A stretch of 64,000 bases of DNA from Polaribacter sp. HaHaR_3_91 (GTDB taxonomy: Bacteria; Bacteroidota; Bacteroidia; Flavobacteriales; Flavobacteriaceae). This document shows positions 41,758-51,907 of the stretch, piece by piece. The translations under genes were made by a program, and so were the position numbers. Within the stretch, counting starts at the first letter, position 1, and every line of letters starts with the position of its first letter. Under the pieces are notes generated by a model. That model searched no databases, was not told the origin of the DNA, and saw only the letters and a list, made by a program, of their open reading frames with translations. The stretch covers positions 3,921,001 to 3,985,000 of the forward strand of contig NZ_CP058986.1 in assembly GCF_019278525.1 (NCBI RefSeq), written 5' to 3'.

Positions 41758-43113
41758 CTAATACGCCTTTTCTTCTCCTTTAAAAACATTAAGAATGGTC
41801 TGTAAAATAATTTTGATATCTAAAAAAAATGACCAATTTTCTATATAAAAAATATCTAACCTTACTCTATTTTTAATATCTGTTCTTCTTTTTATTTCTC
41901 CTCTATACCCACTTACTTGGGCTAAACCAGTAATTCCTGGTTTTACAATATGTCTTTTTAAATAATCATCTACATCTTTTTGATACTCTAAAGACAAACT
42001 TTCTAAATGTGGTCTGGGTCCAACTACACTCATGTCACCAATTAATACATTAAAAAACTGAGGTAATTCATCCATACTTGTTTTGCGTAAAAACGCTCCA
42101 ATCGTTGTTACTCTGGCATCATTTTTTGTAGCATGTATTTTATCTGATAAATCATTTATTTGCATAGATCTAAATTTGTAACATATAAATTCTTCTCCGT
42201 TTATACCTTCCCTTCCTTGTTTAAAAATTAAAGGTCCTTTAGATTCTAATTTGATTAAAAACCATAAAATAGGTAATAACCATGATAACAGAAAAATGAT
42301 TACGAATAAAGAAAAGAAGACATCAAATACTCTTTTAATGTAAAAGTTTTCCGCAAACTCAAAGGGCAGTTTATTTACATTTAAAACCATTAATGCATCG
42401 TCATAATATTCTACACTCTGATTTTTACTATACAATTCACTTGAGTTTGGTATCAGTTTTAAAACAATGTCCTTATCAATTGCAAACTTGTTTATTTTTT
42501 TTATTTGATCTTCATTTAATGATGACAAAGAGCAGTAAATTTGATCTACAAAATTATCTGTTACATATTTAAACACACTTTCTAAATCTCCTAAACATTC
42601 ACTATTCTTATACTTTTTATCCGAGAAAAAGCCTAAATATCTATATCCTAAGTTAGATTTACTTTTAAAAAGTTTAATAATATTTTTTGAAGAATCATCA
42701 AAACCAACTACAATCGTCGTTCTAAAGTTATTCCCAAGAGACCTGTATTTCTTTAACAATAGAAGCCACAAAAATTTTACTAAAGAAACACTTAAAATTA
42801 TAGAAATTAAAATTAAAAACTGATTATTAACAACCTCTCCTTCTCTAAAGAAACCGAAATAAGCAAAATAACCTAGAATAAAAAGGAGAAATTGTTTTCC
42901 TAAAAGTGTAGAAACTCTTAGTAAACCTGTATACCTATATACATTATAGAACCCAAATAAATAAGTTGTAACAAGCCAAAAAACAGATATGTATGATAGA
43001 AAGTAAACATTTAAAAATGCTTTATCATATATTAAATAAACAATAACGTTGATAATAAGTAGGTCTACAAATGTTTGAAGTGGTCTTATTAAATAGGAAA
43101 AGCGTTTTTTCAT
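41758..43113 (-). CDS. Polyprenyl glycosylphosphotransferase (WcaJ/WbaP-type)
   Basis: This enzyme transfers the first sugar-1-phosphate onto undecaprenyl phosphate and starts the repeat unit. The 451 residues have four N-terminal TMs, a Rossmann-like central domain (about 140-240), a fifth membrane helix (KRVFDVFFSLFVIIFLLSW) and the catalytic bacterial sugar transferase domain with FKQGREGINGEEFICYKFRS, SMDELPQFFNVLIGDMSVVG and RPHLESL, then KPGITGLAQVSGYRGE. The sugar is not determined. Its presence shows that the locus makes a polymer on the Und-P carrier. Confidence 0.92.
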   Translation of the reverse strand: MKKRFSYLIRPLQTFVDLLIINVIVYLIYDKAFLNVYFLSYISVFWLVTTYLFGFYNVYRYTGLLRVSTLLGKQFLLFILGYFAYFGFFREGEVVNNQFLILISIILSVSLVKFLWLLLLKKYRSLGNNFRTTIVVGFDDSSKNIIKLFKSKSNLGYRYLGFFSDKKYKNSECLGDLESVFKYVTDNFVDQIYCSLSSLNEDQIKKINKFAIDKDIVLKLIPNSSELYSKNQSVEYYDDALMVLNVNKLPFEFAENFYIKRVFDVFFSLFVIIFLLSWLLPILWFLIKLESKGPLIFKQGREGINGEEFICYKFRSMQINDLSDKIHATKNDARVTTIGAFLRKTSMDELPQFFNVLIGDMSVVGPRPHLESLSLEYQKDVDDYLKRHIVKPGITGLAQVSGYRGEIKRRTDIKNRVRLDIFYIENWSFFLDIKIILQTILNVFKGEEKAY

Positions 43114-44205
43114 CTAATCTAATTCTAAGGTTTCAATTACTTTTTTATGAAATTTATTTTTAAAATTGTCTATTGAAAAACCTAACGAATGTTCTCTTAT
43201 AGATTTGCAGTTAAACTTAATACTTTCAAATTTATTAATCGCATCGGTTAATGATGCTACAGTTTGTTCTCTAAAGAATATTCCCGTTTTATTTTCTAAT
43301 ACTGTATCTAAAGCCCCCCCAGATCCATAAGCAATTACTGGTGTACCACAAACCTGTGGTTCTAAAAGCGCTATTCCAAAATCTTCTTTACCACAAAAAA
43401 CAAAAGCTTTTGCTTTTTTTAATAATTGCTTAGATTCTTCTGGGAATAAATATCCTTTAAACTCAATATTTTTATTTGCTTTATCTTTAAATTCTTTCAT
43501 TAAGGAACCGTCTCCAATAATAACTAATTTTTTTCCATTCTTATTAAATGCATCTATTAATAAATCATATCTTTTGTAAGGCTCTAATCTACCTACAGAT
43601 ACATAAAAATCTTCTTTTTCTTCACAATACTCAAAATCATCCACATTTACTGGTGGATTAATAGTATATACTTTTCTTTTATACTTATCTATTGCCCAAT
43701 TAGATACAAAATCGGAAACAGATATTATTACTGTAGGTTTTTTAGACATTCTTATATCAAACCTTCTCATTGAAGGTATAATAAAAGAACCTATTTTTTT
43801 TATGCCTTTAAAATACAATTCTTTTTCTTCCCAAACATATTTTAAATTTCTTGCTACTAAATAAGAAATATGTTTGCTACTTTTTTTATAACTTATTCCT
43901 TTTACAACAGAATGTGTAACACTTATAATAAGTGCATTTTCTTCTTTAACTTTTAATTGTTTTAAGAAAAAAGGAAAAAGAGGTAATGCTGCTCTAAACT
44001 TACTCCCAAATATTTTTAAAAAAGTCGTTTCTATAGGAATCACTTTATTACCAAATATTTTTTTTAAATTTTCTTTTGGCATTATATTTATTAAAACATA
44101 AACTTTATCAAAATTGTATTTTTGATGTAAATATTTTACAACCTGTTCTGACCCTGCATAGGCATCTAACCAATCCATCACTAATATTTTTTTTTCTATT
44201 TTCAT
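43114..44205 (-). CDS. Glycosyltransferase family 4
   Basis: A 363-residue GT-B enzyme. The N-terminal half has VMDWLDAYAGSEQVVKYL, with the acceptor-side glycine-rich entry. The C-terminal half has the nucleotide-sugar site: FYVSVGRLEPYKRYDLLIDAF, KLVIIGDGS, and EDFGIALLEPQVCGTPVIAYG with the E-x7-E pattern. The YKR.DLL wording is frequent in mannosyltransferases of the WbaZ type, but the sugar cannot be fixed. The start overlaps the stop of the preceding gene by four bases (ATGA). Confidence 0.9.
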   Translation of the reverse strand: MKIEKKILVMDWLDAYAGSEQVVKYLHQKYNFDKVYVLINIMPKENLKKIFGNKVIPIETTFLKIFGSKFRAALPLFPFFLKQLKVKEENALIISVTHSVVKGISYKKSSKHISYLVARNLKYVWEEKELYFKGIKKIGSFIIPSMRRFDIRMSKKPTVIISVSDFVSNWAIDKYKRKVYTINPPVNVDDFEYCEEKEDFYVSVGRLEPYKRYDLLIDAFNKNGKKLVIIGDGSLMKEFKDKANKNIEFKGYLFPEESKQLLKKAKAFVFCGKEDFGIALLEPQVCGTPVIAYGSGGALDTVLENKTGIFFREQTVASLTDAINKFESIKFNCKSIREHSLGFSIDNFKNKFHKKVIETLELD

Positions 44206-45392
44206 TTTTTTTCTTTCGTAATTTTATGAAATAAAGGTATAAAAACACCAAATAAATATACACCCAATTGCCTATGAAATAAATTCTCTACCATTAAAAA
44301 AAGTACAAAGGAACATATAACAAATATCGAATTAAAACTATCTTTAAATGTATACAAAGAAAAAAATAAAATTGATAACATTAATGTTAAACCAACAATA
44401 CCTCCTTCTAAGAAAATATCTAAAAATTGATTATGAGTATTAAACGCAGTTTTTAGATAATAATCTCTTTTAGAAATATTATCTATATTATCCTTATAAC
44501 ACTTATTTAAATTATCCTGAATAGTATTTCGATTATTATGACCAAAATAAAAATTAAATTTCGAATCATTAATTTGGTTAAAAACACAATCCCAAATAAC
44601 AAACCTTGGCTCTTGGTTTTTTAATACTTTAATTGTCTGGCTATAAGAATTTTCTATATGTAATCTATCTTTCAAATTTTTATTCTTTGAAAAAAAAATC
44701 GTGATTAGAACTACAATGGTAATGAATCCTAAAACTGACTTAGTCCTTGAAAACTTAAGATAAGTTATACTTCTTATGACCAAATAAATGACCAATAAGA
44801 ATAATGCCAATCTAGCAACAATAACATAAAGAAAAACAGCAATTAAAAAAGCTAGCACTAAATAAGTTATTTTTTCTGCTTTTAATTTAAGTTTAAGAAA
44901 CAATATGTCTATTAAAACAATTGCAATTAAACACATAAAACCAAAATAAGGTCTATGAATTAAAATTAAATCTTGCACTTCTGCAGTGTTACCAAAAGGC
45001 AAGGCTTTAAAAGAAAGATAAAATTTTAAAATTTTAAAAAAAGAAAGTATAATCGCAAAAGAAACACCTAAAATGTATCCTTTTATAACTAAAGTTACAT
45101 TTTTAACATTAAAAAATAAAAAACTTAAAGCAAGAATAACAAGCAACTGCTTATATATATTAAAATTTTCTAGGAAGGTATTAAAGAAGGTTGCCTTAAA
45201 AATAATATATAAAACATATATAACTACTAACTTACTATATGTATTAGACAATATAACTTTGTCTTTTTTGAATAAGAAAATTAAAAAAAGAACTCCTAAT
45301 AATATGTTTGGGATTGCCACTGATATTGGCAATGATAATAATAATACTGAAAAAACAATATCAAATAAATTATCTATTTTTTTTACTATCAA
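44202..45392 (-). CDS. O-antigen ligase/polymerase family membrane protein (1)
   Basis: A 396-residue polytopic protein with about 11 TMs and a larger periplasmic loop (about 245-310, with RLHIENSYSQTIKVLKNQEP, FVIWDCVFNQI and HNQFLDIFLEGGIVGLTLML). The H-x-FLDIxLExGixG motif is the Wzy_C/WaaL signature. It could be the polymerase (Wzy) or the ligase; a second such gene lies at 46176-47567. The start is TTG, overlapping the upstream TGA. Its extreme A+T content exceeds that of housekeeping neighbours. Confidence 0.85.
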   Translation of the reverse strand: MIVKKIDNLFDIVFSVLLLSLPISVAIPNILLGVLFLIFLFKKDKVILSNTYSKLVVIYVLYIIFKATFFNTFLENFNIYKQLLVILALSFLFFNVKNVTLVIKGYILGVSFAIILSFFKILKFYLSFKALPFGNTAEVQDLILIHRPYFGFMCLIAIVLIDILFLKLKLKAEKITYLVLAFLIAVFLYVIVARLALFLLVIYLVIRSITYLKFSRTKSVLGFITIVVLITIFFSKNKNLKDRLHIENSYSQTIKVLKNQEPRFVIWDCVFNQINDSKFNFYFGHNNRNTIQDNLNKCYKDNIDNISKRDYYLKTAFNTHNQFLDIFLEGGIVGLTLMLSILFFSLYTFKDSFNSIFVICSFVLFLMVENLFHRQLGVYLFGVFIPLFHKITKEKK

Positions 45393-46183
45393 TTCTTAAT
45401 AATACTTTTTAATTTAATTAAAAGAGATAATGGTAAAATGTAGAGCAGACAGCTTCTTAACAAACCATATATAGGATATAAACCTAAATAAAAGTTATTT
45501 AGTATCAAGACTACTCTATTTTTTGCTTGTTTCTTTCTTAAAAGTGTAGAAATTCCTTTTGGATTTATCTCACATTTTACTAAAACCTTATTAATATTAG
45601 CAACTTTAAAGTTATTTGTTACATTAAAAAAAAACGCATAATCTTCTGCTGCCTTATAGTTAACAGGATATAAACCAATAGTATCTAAAATACTATTTCT
45701 AAACATAATGGTTGGATGAATATGCATGGCGTTAATAAACATCTTTTTTCTAATAAGTTTATCTTTTTCTGGCACTTTTAAAGTATAGACCAAATTTCCC
45801 TTTAAATCTACAAATTCTACGTTACTGCCAACTAACACAATCTCTTTATTAAAATCTAAAAATGATTCTTGTATTTTAAACCTTTCTTCTATACAAACAT
45901 CTCCACAATCTAATCTCGCTGTGAACTCGTATTCTTTCTTCAAAATAAACTCTAAGCCTTTATTTAAAGCAATTTCGATCCCTTTATTCTCTGGAAGGTA
46001 TTCAAAATAAACTTCTCCATTAGCTAAATAAGAAGATCTAACCGTGTTTTCATCAAATTTAATGGCACTCCCATCATCTACAATAATGACATCTAAGAAT
46101 TCCTCTTTGTTTATTGACTTTAAAGATTTATAAAGCCCAATTGGGTTGTTAAAATGGGGAATTAACAAAATAACTCTATTCAT
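45389..46183 (-). CDS. Glycosyltransferase family 2
   Basis: A 264-residue GT-A enzyme: LIPHFNNPIGLYKSLKSINK at the N-terminus, DVIIVDDGSAIKFD, NKGIEIALNKGLEFILKKEYEFTARLDCGDVC with an Asp-rich metal site, and NYKAAEDYAFFFNV with the acidic catalytic region. A C-terminal hydrophobic helix (YGLLRSCLLYILPLSLLIKL) should anchor it to the inner membrane. It overlaps the downstream gene by four bases and the upstream gene by eight. Confidence 0.88.
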   Translation of the reverse strand: MNRVILLIPHFNNPIGLYKSLKSINKEEFLDVIIVDDGSAIKFDENTVRSSYLANGEVYFEYLPENKGIEIALNKGLEFILKKEYEFTARLDCGDVCIEERFKIQESFLDFNKEIVLVGSNVEFVDLKGNLVYTLKVPEKDKLIRKKMFINAMHIHPTIMFRNSILDTIGLYPVNYKAAEDYAFFFNVTNNFKVANINKVLVKCEINPKGISTLLRKKQAKNRVVLILNNFYLGLYPIYGLLRSCLLYILPLSLLIKLKSIIKN

Positions 46184-47567
46184 TTTCTATTTTTTTCTGT
46201 TGAATTTGCAATATTAATAACGCTAAACAAATCCAAAATCCATAAATTCTAAAACTATCAAATTGCAACCAATTTATTGAAAACCCAATAAATGAAATAA
46301 GTAATACAATAGGTACTATTTTTTCTATGTCATTTCTGCTTTTAATTAGCTTTTTACATTGTCGCATAATTAAAAAAATAAATGACACAAAAATTAAAAC
46401 TCCTATGATTCCTGTTTCGGCTAACAATCTAGTATAAAGATTGAAGCCTGGAGGAAAGGATGTATCTTTATCATTTAAATAATATTCCTTAAACTCATAA
46501 TTATTATGAGTAGCCCATTTAGGATATTTATCTTTTAAATGATAAGCTTGTTGGCCAAAACCAACACCAACAATGGGGTTCTCTTCAAATACTAATAATG
46601 ATGTGTATTGAATACCAAACCTAGATCTATTAGAAATACTTTTTGTTAGGTTTTTTTTAAAATTAAGTGTACTTAATTTAGTTTCAACTGCCTCTGCTAC
46701 TTTTTTGCCATTAAAAACAAACAACAAAATAATTAATGCACTAAATAAAAGCAAAAACCTCTGTATAACTTTCTGAAATTTAATATTAATTGAAAATACA
46801 ACCCCTATAAAAAATATAAATTGAAATATCACAACAATTAACGCTGTTCTAGATCCTGAAAAAAAAGTTAATATAAAAACAACTATAGTTGGTATGTATT
46901 TTTTTACTCCTTTTGAAGTTAAAATATAACTAAACATCCACCCACCTACTGTAATCAAATAAATTGCTAAAAAAGGAGGTTCATAAGCAACAGAAGAAAT
47001 TCTTTTAAAATTAAAATCTAAACTTGTTTCTGTAAAAGGGAAATAATCAAATAGTTGAAAAAAACTTTTTAAAAAAGATAGATTAAAAACTAAAATTAAA
47101 ATTTCTATAAAGGAATAAAACGAAATAAAAACAAAGGAATACAAAAGTATTTTTCTTAATCGAAGAAATATTGTTTTCAATTTATAGTTACTAAAAATGT
47201 TATAGGCAGTAACAAATAAGATTAAAGCTATTGAGAGCGCTAAAAATTGTCTAAAAAACCGATTAAACCCAGATGTTTGTTTTAAGTAATTCTCATAAAT
47301 TGAAGTGAAATTTAATAACGTAGAAATAAATAACCAGCCTACAAAGAGGATTAAAAACTGAAAAAAAAGGTTTTTTACTGGTATTTTTAGATTCTTTTTA
47401 AAAAAAGAATCTAAAAAAAAGAACATCGATGCTAGTAGAAATAAAACAATTGCACCATCCTTTCTGTATTCTCCTAAAAAAGAAATACCCACATACGAAT
47501 TAAAGGGAATAAAGAAAATCCCTAGAAAAAATAAAAATGTATATACTTCTTTTAAACTAATTCTCAT
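46176..47567 (-). CDS. O-antigen ligase/polymerase family membrane protein (2)
   Basis: A 463-residue polytopic protein with about 12 TMs. The long loop near residues 285-375 carries RSRFGIQYTSLLVFEENPIV followed by GVGFGQQAYHLKDKYPKWATHNNYE and TRLLAETGIIGVLIFV, i.e. the P-hG.G..xx..xHN and ETGIxG pattern of Wzy_C proteins. With the protein at 44202-45392 it makes a polymerase plus a ligase, or two polymerases. It overlaps the flippase gene by 11 bases. Confidence 0.85.
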   Translation of the reverse strand: MRISLKEVYTFLFFLGIFFIPFNSYVGISFLGEYRKDGAIVLFLLASMFFFLDSFFKKNLKIPVKNLFFQFLILFVGWLFISTLLNFTSIYENYLKQTSGFNRFFRQFLALSIALILFVTAYNIFSNYKLKTIFLRLRKILLYSFVFISFYSFIEILILVFNLSFLKSFFQLFDYFPFTETSLDFNFKRISSVAYEPPFLAIYLITVGGWMFSYILTSKGVKKYIPTIVVFILTFFSGSRTALIVVIFQFIFFIGVVFSINIKFQKVIQRFLLLFSALIILLFVFNGKKVAEAVETKLSTLNFKKNLTKSISNRSRFGIQYTSLLVFEENPIVGVGFGQQAYHLKDKYPKWATHNNYEFKEYYLNDKDTSFPPGFNLYTRLLAETGIIGVLIFVSFIFLIMRQCKKLIKSRNDIEKIVPIVLLISFIGFSINWLQFDSFRIYGFWICLALLILQIQQKKIENE

Positions 47568-48741
47568 TCTTTTTATTTAACAAAATATATGAAAGAATAG
47601 CCGATCCTAGGTTAATGATTAATTGAGATAAAAAGGTTGAAAAAGCAGCTATACGCATTCCGTATTTCTCAATAAAAAAATAATTGACAATAATATTAAA
47701 TAAAATAGCTAATACACCTAAAGAAAATAAATACTTATACTTTCTGTAAGCAATTAAAAAAGAAAATGGCAATGTTACATACGTAATAAAGGCACCCAAC
47801 ATTAAAATGTTAGTATTCCAAAAAGAAATAATATATTCTTTGTAAATATAATGTGTAATGATAAAATTAAAAAGAATTGCAATTAAAAAAAGAGCAAAAG
47901 AAAATAACAAGACCTTTTTAAAACTTTTTTTAACAAATAGTATATAATCATCATTTTTGGCAATTTCTATTTGTTTGATGTTTAAAACCGTAAAAATTGG
48001 CACAACTAACATTAATGAAATATTATAAACTTTTAAAGAAAAAGAGTAAATACCTAAGCTTTTTTCAGACAAATATGCATCTACAAAATAAGAATCAATA
48101 AAAGAAATAAAAGGAATTAAAGCAGTGTAAAAAATTAAAAACTTAGACCTAAATAATAAAGTTTTTAATTTATCAAAAGTAATACTAAACTCTACCTCTC
48201 TTTTCTTTACAAAAAGAACACCTAAAAACACCATGGCTAAAAACGAAACTAAGTAGTTGATTTCTAGTAACTCTAAATAATTATTAGAGTCTAAAACATA
48301 AAAGAAAAGAATGGTTGTACCAAAAATACTTACTTGCCTAACTACATCAACAATACCATAATTATAATACCTTTCTTTAACATTTAAATATGATTTTAAA
48401 GATGTACCAATTATAAATGTTGTTATAAATAAAAAAAACAGATATAAATTTAACTTAGGATTTAAATGTGAAATTATATAAAAAAAAAGAGGCGCTAATA
48501 AAATGGATAAAAATAAAATTCCAAAATTAAATTTCTTGTAACTATATGTTTTAAAATCAACTAAATAAGAAGATAAAAAAGGATCTATAATTATTGCTCC
48601 TAAATGCAATAGAAGGAGAGAATAACTATACTCACCAAAGTCTTTAATCGATAAAAAAATTAATACAACAGCTATATTGGCAAGTCCCAAAGACTTAACA
48701 ATAATATGCGATGATAATATTTTGAAAATATTTTTAAACAT
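47557..48741 (-). CDS. Polysaccharide flippase (Wzx/MOP superfamily)
   Basis: A 394-residue membrane protein with about 11-12 TMs, beginning FKNIFKILSSHIIVKSLGLA, the usual entry of oligosaccharide flippases. It would move Und-PP-linked repeat units across the inner membrane for polymerisation. It lies between the GT32 gene (8-base overlap) and a Wzy-like gene (11-base overlap). Sequence identity within this family is low, so substrate cannot be predicted. Confidence 0.85.
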   Translation of the reverse strand: MFKNIFKILSSHIIVKSLGLANIAVVLIFLSIKDFGEYSYSLLLLHLGAIIIDPFLSSYLVDFKTYSYKKFNFGILFLSILLAPLFFYIISHLNPKLNLYLFFLFITTFIIGTSLKSYLNVKERYYNYGIVDVVRQVSIFGTTILFFYVLDSNNYLELLEINYLVSFLAMVFLGVLFVKKREVEFSITFDKLKTLLFRSKFLIFYTALIPFISFIDSYFVDAYLSEKSLGIYSFSLKVYNISLMLVVPIFTVLNIKQIEIAKNDDYILFVKKSFKKVLLFSFALFLIAILFNFIITHYIYKEYIISFWNTNILMLGAFITYVTLPFSFLIAYRKYKYLFSLGVLAILFNIIVNYFFIEKYGMRIAAFSTFLSQLIINLGSAILSYILLNKKNEN

Positions 48742-49426
48742 TTTTATTAAGAATTCTTCTATAAAACTGTCCTAGTTTAATGGATATTTTTTTTGCAGGA
48801 CTAATCCAAGACATATTAAAGTGATGAATTCCAAAAGTATTTCTACTGATTACAATTTTACCATTTGTAAAGCTTTTGGGACAGAAAAAATCACTTGGAT
48901 AAATTCTTAAATTATCAAGAATTAATTGTTCTTTGTTATTTTTTATAAGTCCTTTTTTATTTAAAATACTTGATATTATTTCTACATTCGTAATTGTATT
49001 TAATCCGTCTTCTAAAATAAACGATTTATCATCATAATAACTTAATAACTCTTTTATTAAATCGTTATTTTTCACACTACCTATTATACTGCTTTGTACA
49101 GAAACATCATCCTCAAACCCAGTAAAACTTTTATTAACCAAGAAGTCATCAATATTTTTTAGTAGCTCCATATCAGAATCAAGGTAAACTCCTCCATAGT
49201 TATAAAGCACCCAAAGTCTTATATAATCCGAAACAAAAGCCCACTTTTTTTTTTGATAAGCTTCATTTACAAATAAAGGTGCTTTATTAAAATCAAAGTT
49301 ATCCTCATTCCATTCGATAAATTCATAATTCCCACAATATTTTTCCCAAGACTTCTCACATTGTTTTACCAATTTAGGTTTTTCTTTACCACCAACCCAA
49401 ATTGAATGTATAATTTTAGGAATCAT
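48734..49426 (-). CDS. GT32-type capsular polysaccharide glycosyltransferase
   Basis: A 230-residue enzyme starting IPKIIHSIWVGGKEKPKLV, the classic GT32 N-terminus, with WAFVSDYIRLWVLYNYGGVY followed by the metal-binding DxD in LDSDMEL, and IHHFNMSW near the end. It transfers a hexose or amino-sugar from a nucleotide sugar. No TM is seen. The 59-base gap to rfbC is the largest in this part of the block and might hold a weak promoter. Confidence 0.9.
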   Translation of the reverse strand: MIPKIIHSIWVGGKEKPKLVKQCEKSWEKYCGNYEFIEWNEDNFDFNKAPLFVNEAYQKKKWAFVSDYIRLWVLYNYGGVYLDSDMELLKNIDDFLVNKSFTGFEDDVSVQSSIIGSVKNNDLIKELLSYYDDKSFILEDGLNTITNVEIISSILNKKGLIKNNKEQLILDNLRIYPSDFFCPKSFTNGKIVISRNTFGIHHFNMSWISPAKKISIKLGQFYRRILNKNV

Positions 49427-49485
49427 AGATTTTAGTTTTAGAAATTATTTATAGTTAGCTTCTTATATTACAATTATAAACCTTT

Positions 49486-50040
49486 CTATTTTGTTACTTT
49501 TATAAACTCTTTAAACGTTTTTAACTTAGTATCCTTCTCAGACAATGTAATTTCACCTAAAGGTATACCCCAATCAATATCTAAATCTTTATCATTAAAT
49601 AAAACACCATCTTCTGCTTCTGGTTGATAATAATTATCACATTTATAAGACACAATTGTATCATCTTCTAAAACAGAAAAGCCATGTAAAAAACCTCTTG
49701 GAACAAGTAATTGCTTATTATTTTCTTCCGATAATTCTACTGAAAATACCTTTCCAAGAGTTTCAGAACCTTTTCTAGCATCAACGGCAACATCTAAAAT
49801 TTTACCTTTTACAACTCGTACTAATTTTGCTTGTGCAAATTCTCCTCTTTGTAAATGCAACCCCCTTACAACTCCATATTGAGATGTAGATTGATTTCCT
49901 AGAACAAAATCTCCTGTAAACCCGGTTTTTTCTTGGAATTCTTTTTTATTATATTCTAATAAAAAACATCCTCTATTATCTTTAAAAAAAAGAGGCTCTA
50001 TTACATAACACCCTTCTAAACTTGTTTCTTTTACAATCAT
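49486..50040 (-). CDS. rfbC: dTDP-4-dehydrorhamnose 3,5-epimerase
   Basis: The third enzyme of the dTDP-L-rhamnose pathway. The 184-residue cupin has GVVRGLHLQ with the catalytic His, KGKILDVAVDARKGS, QLLVPRGFLHGFSVLED, and YKCDNYYQPEAEDG with the catalytic Tyr region and the invariant acid. It overlaps rfbA by one base. The next enzyme, rfbD, is not found in the window. Confidence 0.95.
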   Translation of the reverse strand: MIVKETSLEGCYVIEPLFFKDNRGCFLLEYNKKEFQEKTGFTGDFVLGNQSTSQYGVVRGLHLQRGEFAQAKLVRVVKGKILDVAVDARKGSETLGKVFSVELSEENNKQLLVPRGFLHGFSVLEDDTIVSYKCDNYYQPEAEDGVLFNDKDLDIDWGIPLGEITLSEKDTKLKTFKEFIKVTK

Positions 50041-50894
50041 TATATTTTTAATAAATTATTTCCATAACCACTTTTTAATAAAGGCTCAGTTATTTCTATC
50101 ATTTCTTTTCGGGTAATAAAACCTGCACGATATGCAGCTTCTTCTATAGAACCAACTTTTAAGCCTTGTCTTTCTTCAATTACTTGTACAAACTGACCTG
50201 CTTGCATTAAAGAGTCAAAAGTACCTGTATCTAACCAAGCAGTACCTCTATCTAAAATTTCTACAGAGAGTTTTCCTTTTTTTAAATACACGTTGTTAAC
50301 TTCTGTTATTTCTAACTCGCCCCTTTTACTTGGCTTTATATTTTTAGCAATTTCTACAACGTCATTATCATAAAAATAAATACCAGGAACCGCATAATTA
50401 GATTTAGGCTTTTCTGGCTTTTCTTCTATTGAAATTGCTTTCTGATTGTCATCAAATTCTACCACACCATATCTTTCAGGATCATTTACATGGTATGCAT
50501 ACACAATACCTCCATCTGGATTATTATTTGCTTTTAACAAATTAGACAACCCTGAACCATAAAAGATATTGTCTCCTAAAATTAAGGCAACTTTATCTTT
50601 GCCTATAAATTTTTCACCTATAATAAAGGCTTCTGCCAAACCATTTGGTTCTGCTTGCACTTCATACTGAAAACTACAACCAATTTGATTTCCATTTCCT
50701 AATAGCTTTTTAAACAAGGGTAAATCTTGCGGTGTAGAAATAATTAAAATCTCTCTTATTCCGGCAGAAATTAAAGTGGAAAGAGGATAGTAAATCATCG
50801 GTTTATCATACACTGGCATTAATTGTTTACTTACTGCCAATGTAAGTGGGTGTAATCTTGTACCAGAACCTCCTGCTAAAACTATTCCTTTCAT
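50040..50894 (-). CDS. rfbA: Glucose-1-phosphate thymidylyltransferase
   Basis: The first enzyme of the dTDP-L-rhamnose pathway: glucose-1-phosphate + dTTP to dTDP-glucose. The 284 residues contain [77 protein letters not shown] and [10 protein letters not shown]. Length is normal for RmlA. It starts 2 bases after rfbB. It is homologous to, but distinct from, the nucleotidyltransferase at 31571-32587, which has a beta-helix tail. Confidence 0.96.
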   Translation of the reverse strand: MKGIVLAGGSGTRLHPLTLAVSKQLMPVYDKPMIYYPLSTLISAGIREILIISTPQDLPLFKKLLGNGNQIGCSFQYEVQAEPNGLAEAFIIGEKFIGKDKVALILGDNIFYGSGLSNLLKANNNPDGGIVYAYHVNDPERYGVVEFDDNQKAISIEEKPEKPKSNYAVPGIYFYDNDVVEIAKNIKPSKRGELEITEVNNVYLKKGKLSVEILDRGTAWLDTGTFDSLMQAGQFVQVIEERQGLKVGSIEEAAYRAGFITRKEMIEITEPLLKSGYGNNLLKI

Positions 50895-50896
50895 AT

Positions 50897-51904
50897 CTAA
50901 TTATATTTTTCTAAATACCACTTTATGGTTTTTCTAATACCAGTTTCAAAATTTTCTTGAGCTTTCCAGTTTAATTTATTTTCTATTTTTGATGCATCAA
51001 TTGCATATCTAAAATCATGACCCGCTCTGTCTTCTACAAAACTAATTTGTTCTTTGTACGATTTTTCTTTTGGTTTTTCTTCGTCTAAAATTTCACAAAT
51101 AGCATTTGCTATATATAAATTATTTCGTTCATTTTTACCACCAATATTGTAGGTTTCCCCTAATTTACCTTCTTTAAAAGCAAGCGCTATTCCAGTACAA
51201 TGGTCTAATACATACAACCAGTCTCTTATATTTTTTCCATCACCATAAATGGGAATATTTTCCTCAGAAATTGCTTTTCTTATAATTGTAGGAATCAGTT
51301 TTTCGTCATGTTGTTTTGGCCCATAATTGTTAGAACAATTGGTGGTTACAACATTCATCCCAAACGTATGAAAGTAACTTCTCACCATAAAATCTGATGA
51401 TGCTTTAGAAGCACTATAAGGGCTATTTGGTGCATAAGGAGTTTCTTCTGTAAACAAACCTGTTTCTCCTAAAGTACCATATACCTCATCTGTAGAAACA
51501 TGTAAGAATCTTGAATTTTCAAAACCTTCTATAAATACATTCGGACTTTCCATCCAATATTTTTTAGCTACATCTAGTAAATTAAAAGTTCCAAAGACGT
51601 TTGTTCTTACAAATGCATCAGGGTTTTTAATAGAATTATCTACATGAGATTCTGCTGCAAAATGAATAACACTCGTAAATTTATATTGATTAAAAAGATT
51701 TTCTACCAAATCTCTATCACAAATATCTCCTTTTACAAAAGTATACCTTTCATTATCTTCTATTTCAGATAAGTTAGAAAGGTCTCCTGCATACGTAAGT
51801 AAATCTAAGTTTACTACTTTGTAATTTTTATGTTCGTTTAAAAAATAAGGTATAAAATTAGAGCCTATAAACCCCGCTCCACCTGTTATAAGAATTGTTT
51901 GCAT
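50897..51904 (-). CDS. rfbB: dTDP-glucose 4,6-dehydratase
   Basis: The second step of the dTDP-rhamnose pathway, giving dTDP-4-keto-6-deoxyglucose. This 335-residue extended SDR has the NAD motif [30 protein letters not shown], the active-site [18 protein letters not shown], YxxxK in [20 protein letters not shown], and [19 protein letters not shown]. Its product could feed L-rhamnose or other 6-deoxysugars such as fucosamine- or Qui-type sugars. It lies 3 bases downstream of the Wzz-like gene. Confidence 0.96.
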   Translation of the reverse strand: MQTILITGGAGFIGSNFIPYFLNEHKNYKVVNLDLLTYAGDLSNLSEIEDNERYTFVKGDICDRDLVENLFNQYKFTSVIHFAAESHVDNSIKNPDAFVRTNVFGTFNLLDVAKKYWMESPNVFIEGFENSRFLHVSTDEVYGTLGETGLFTEETPYAPNSPYSASKASSDFMVRSYFHTFGMNVVTTNCSNNYGPKQHDEKLIPTIIRKAISEENIPIYGDGKNIRDWLYVLDHCTGIALAFKEGKLGETYNIGGKNERNNLYIANAICEILDEEKPKEKSYKEQISFVEDRAGHDFRYAIDASKIENKLNWKAQENFETGIRKTIKWYLEKYN

Positions 51905-51907
51905 TAT

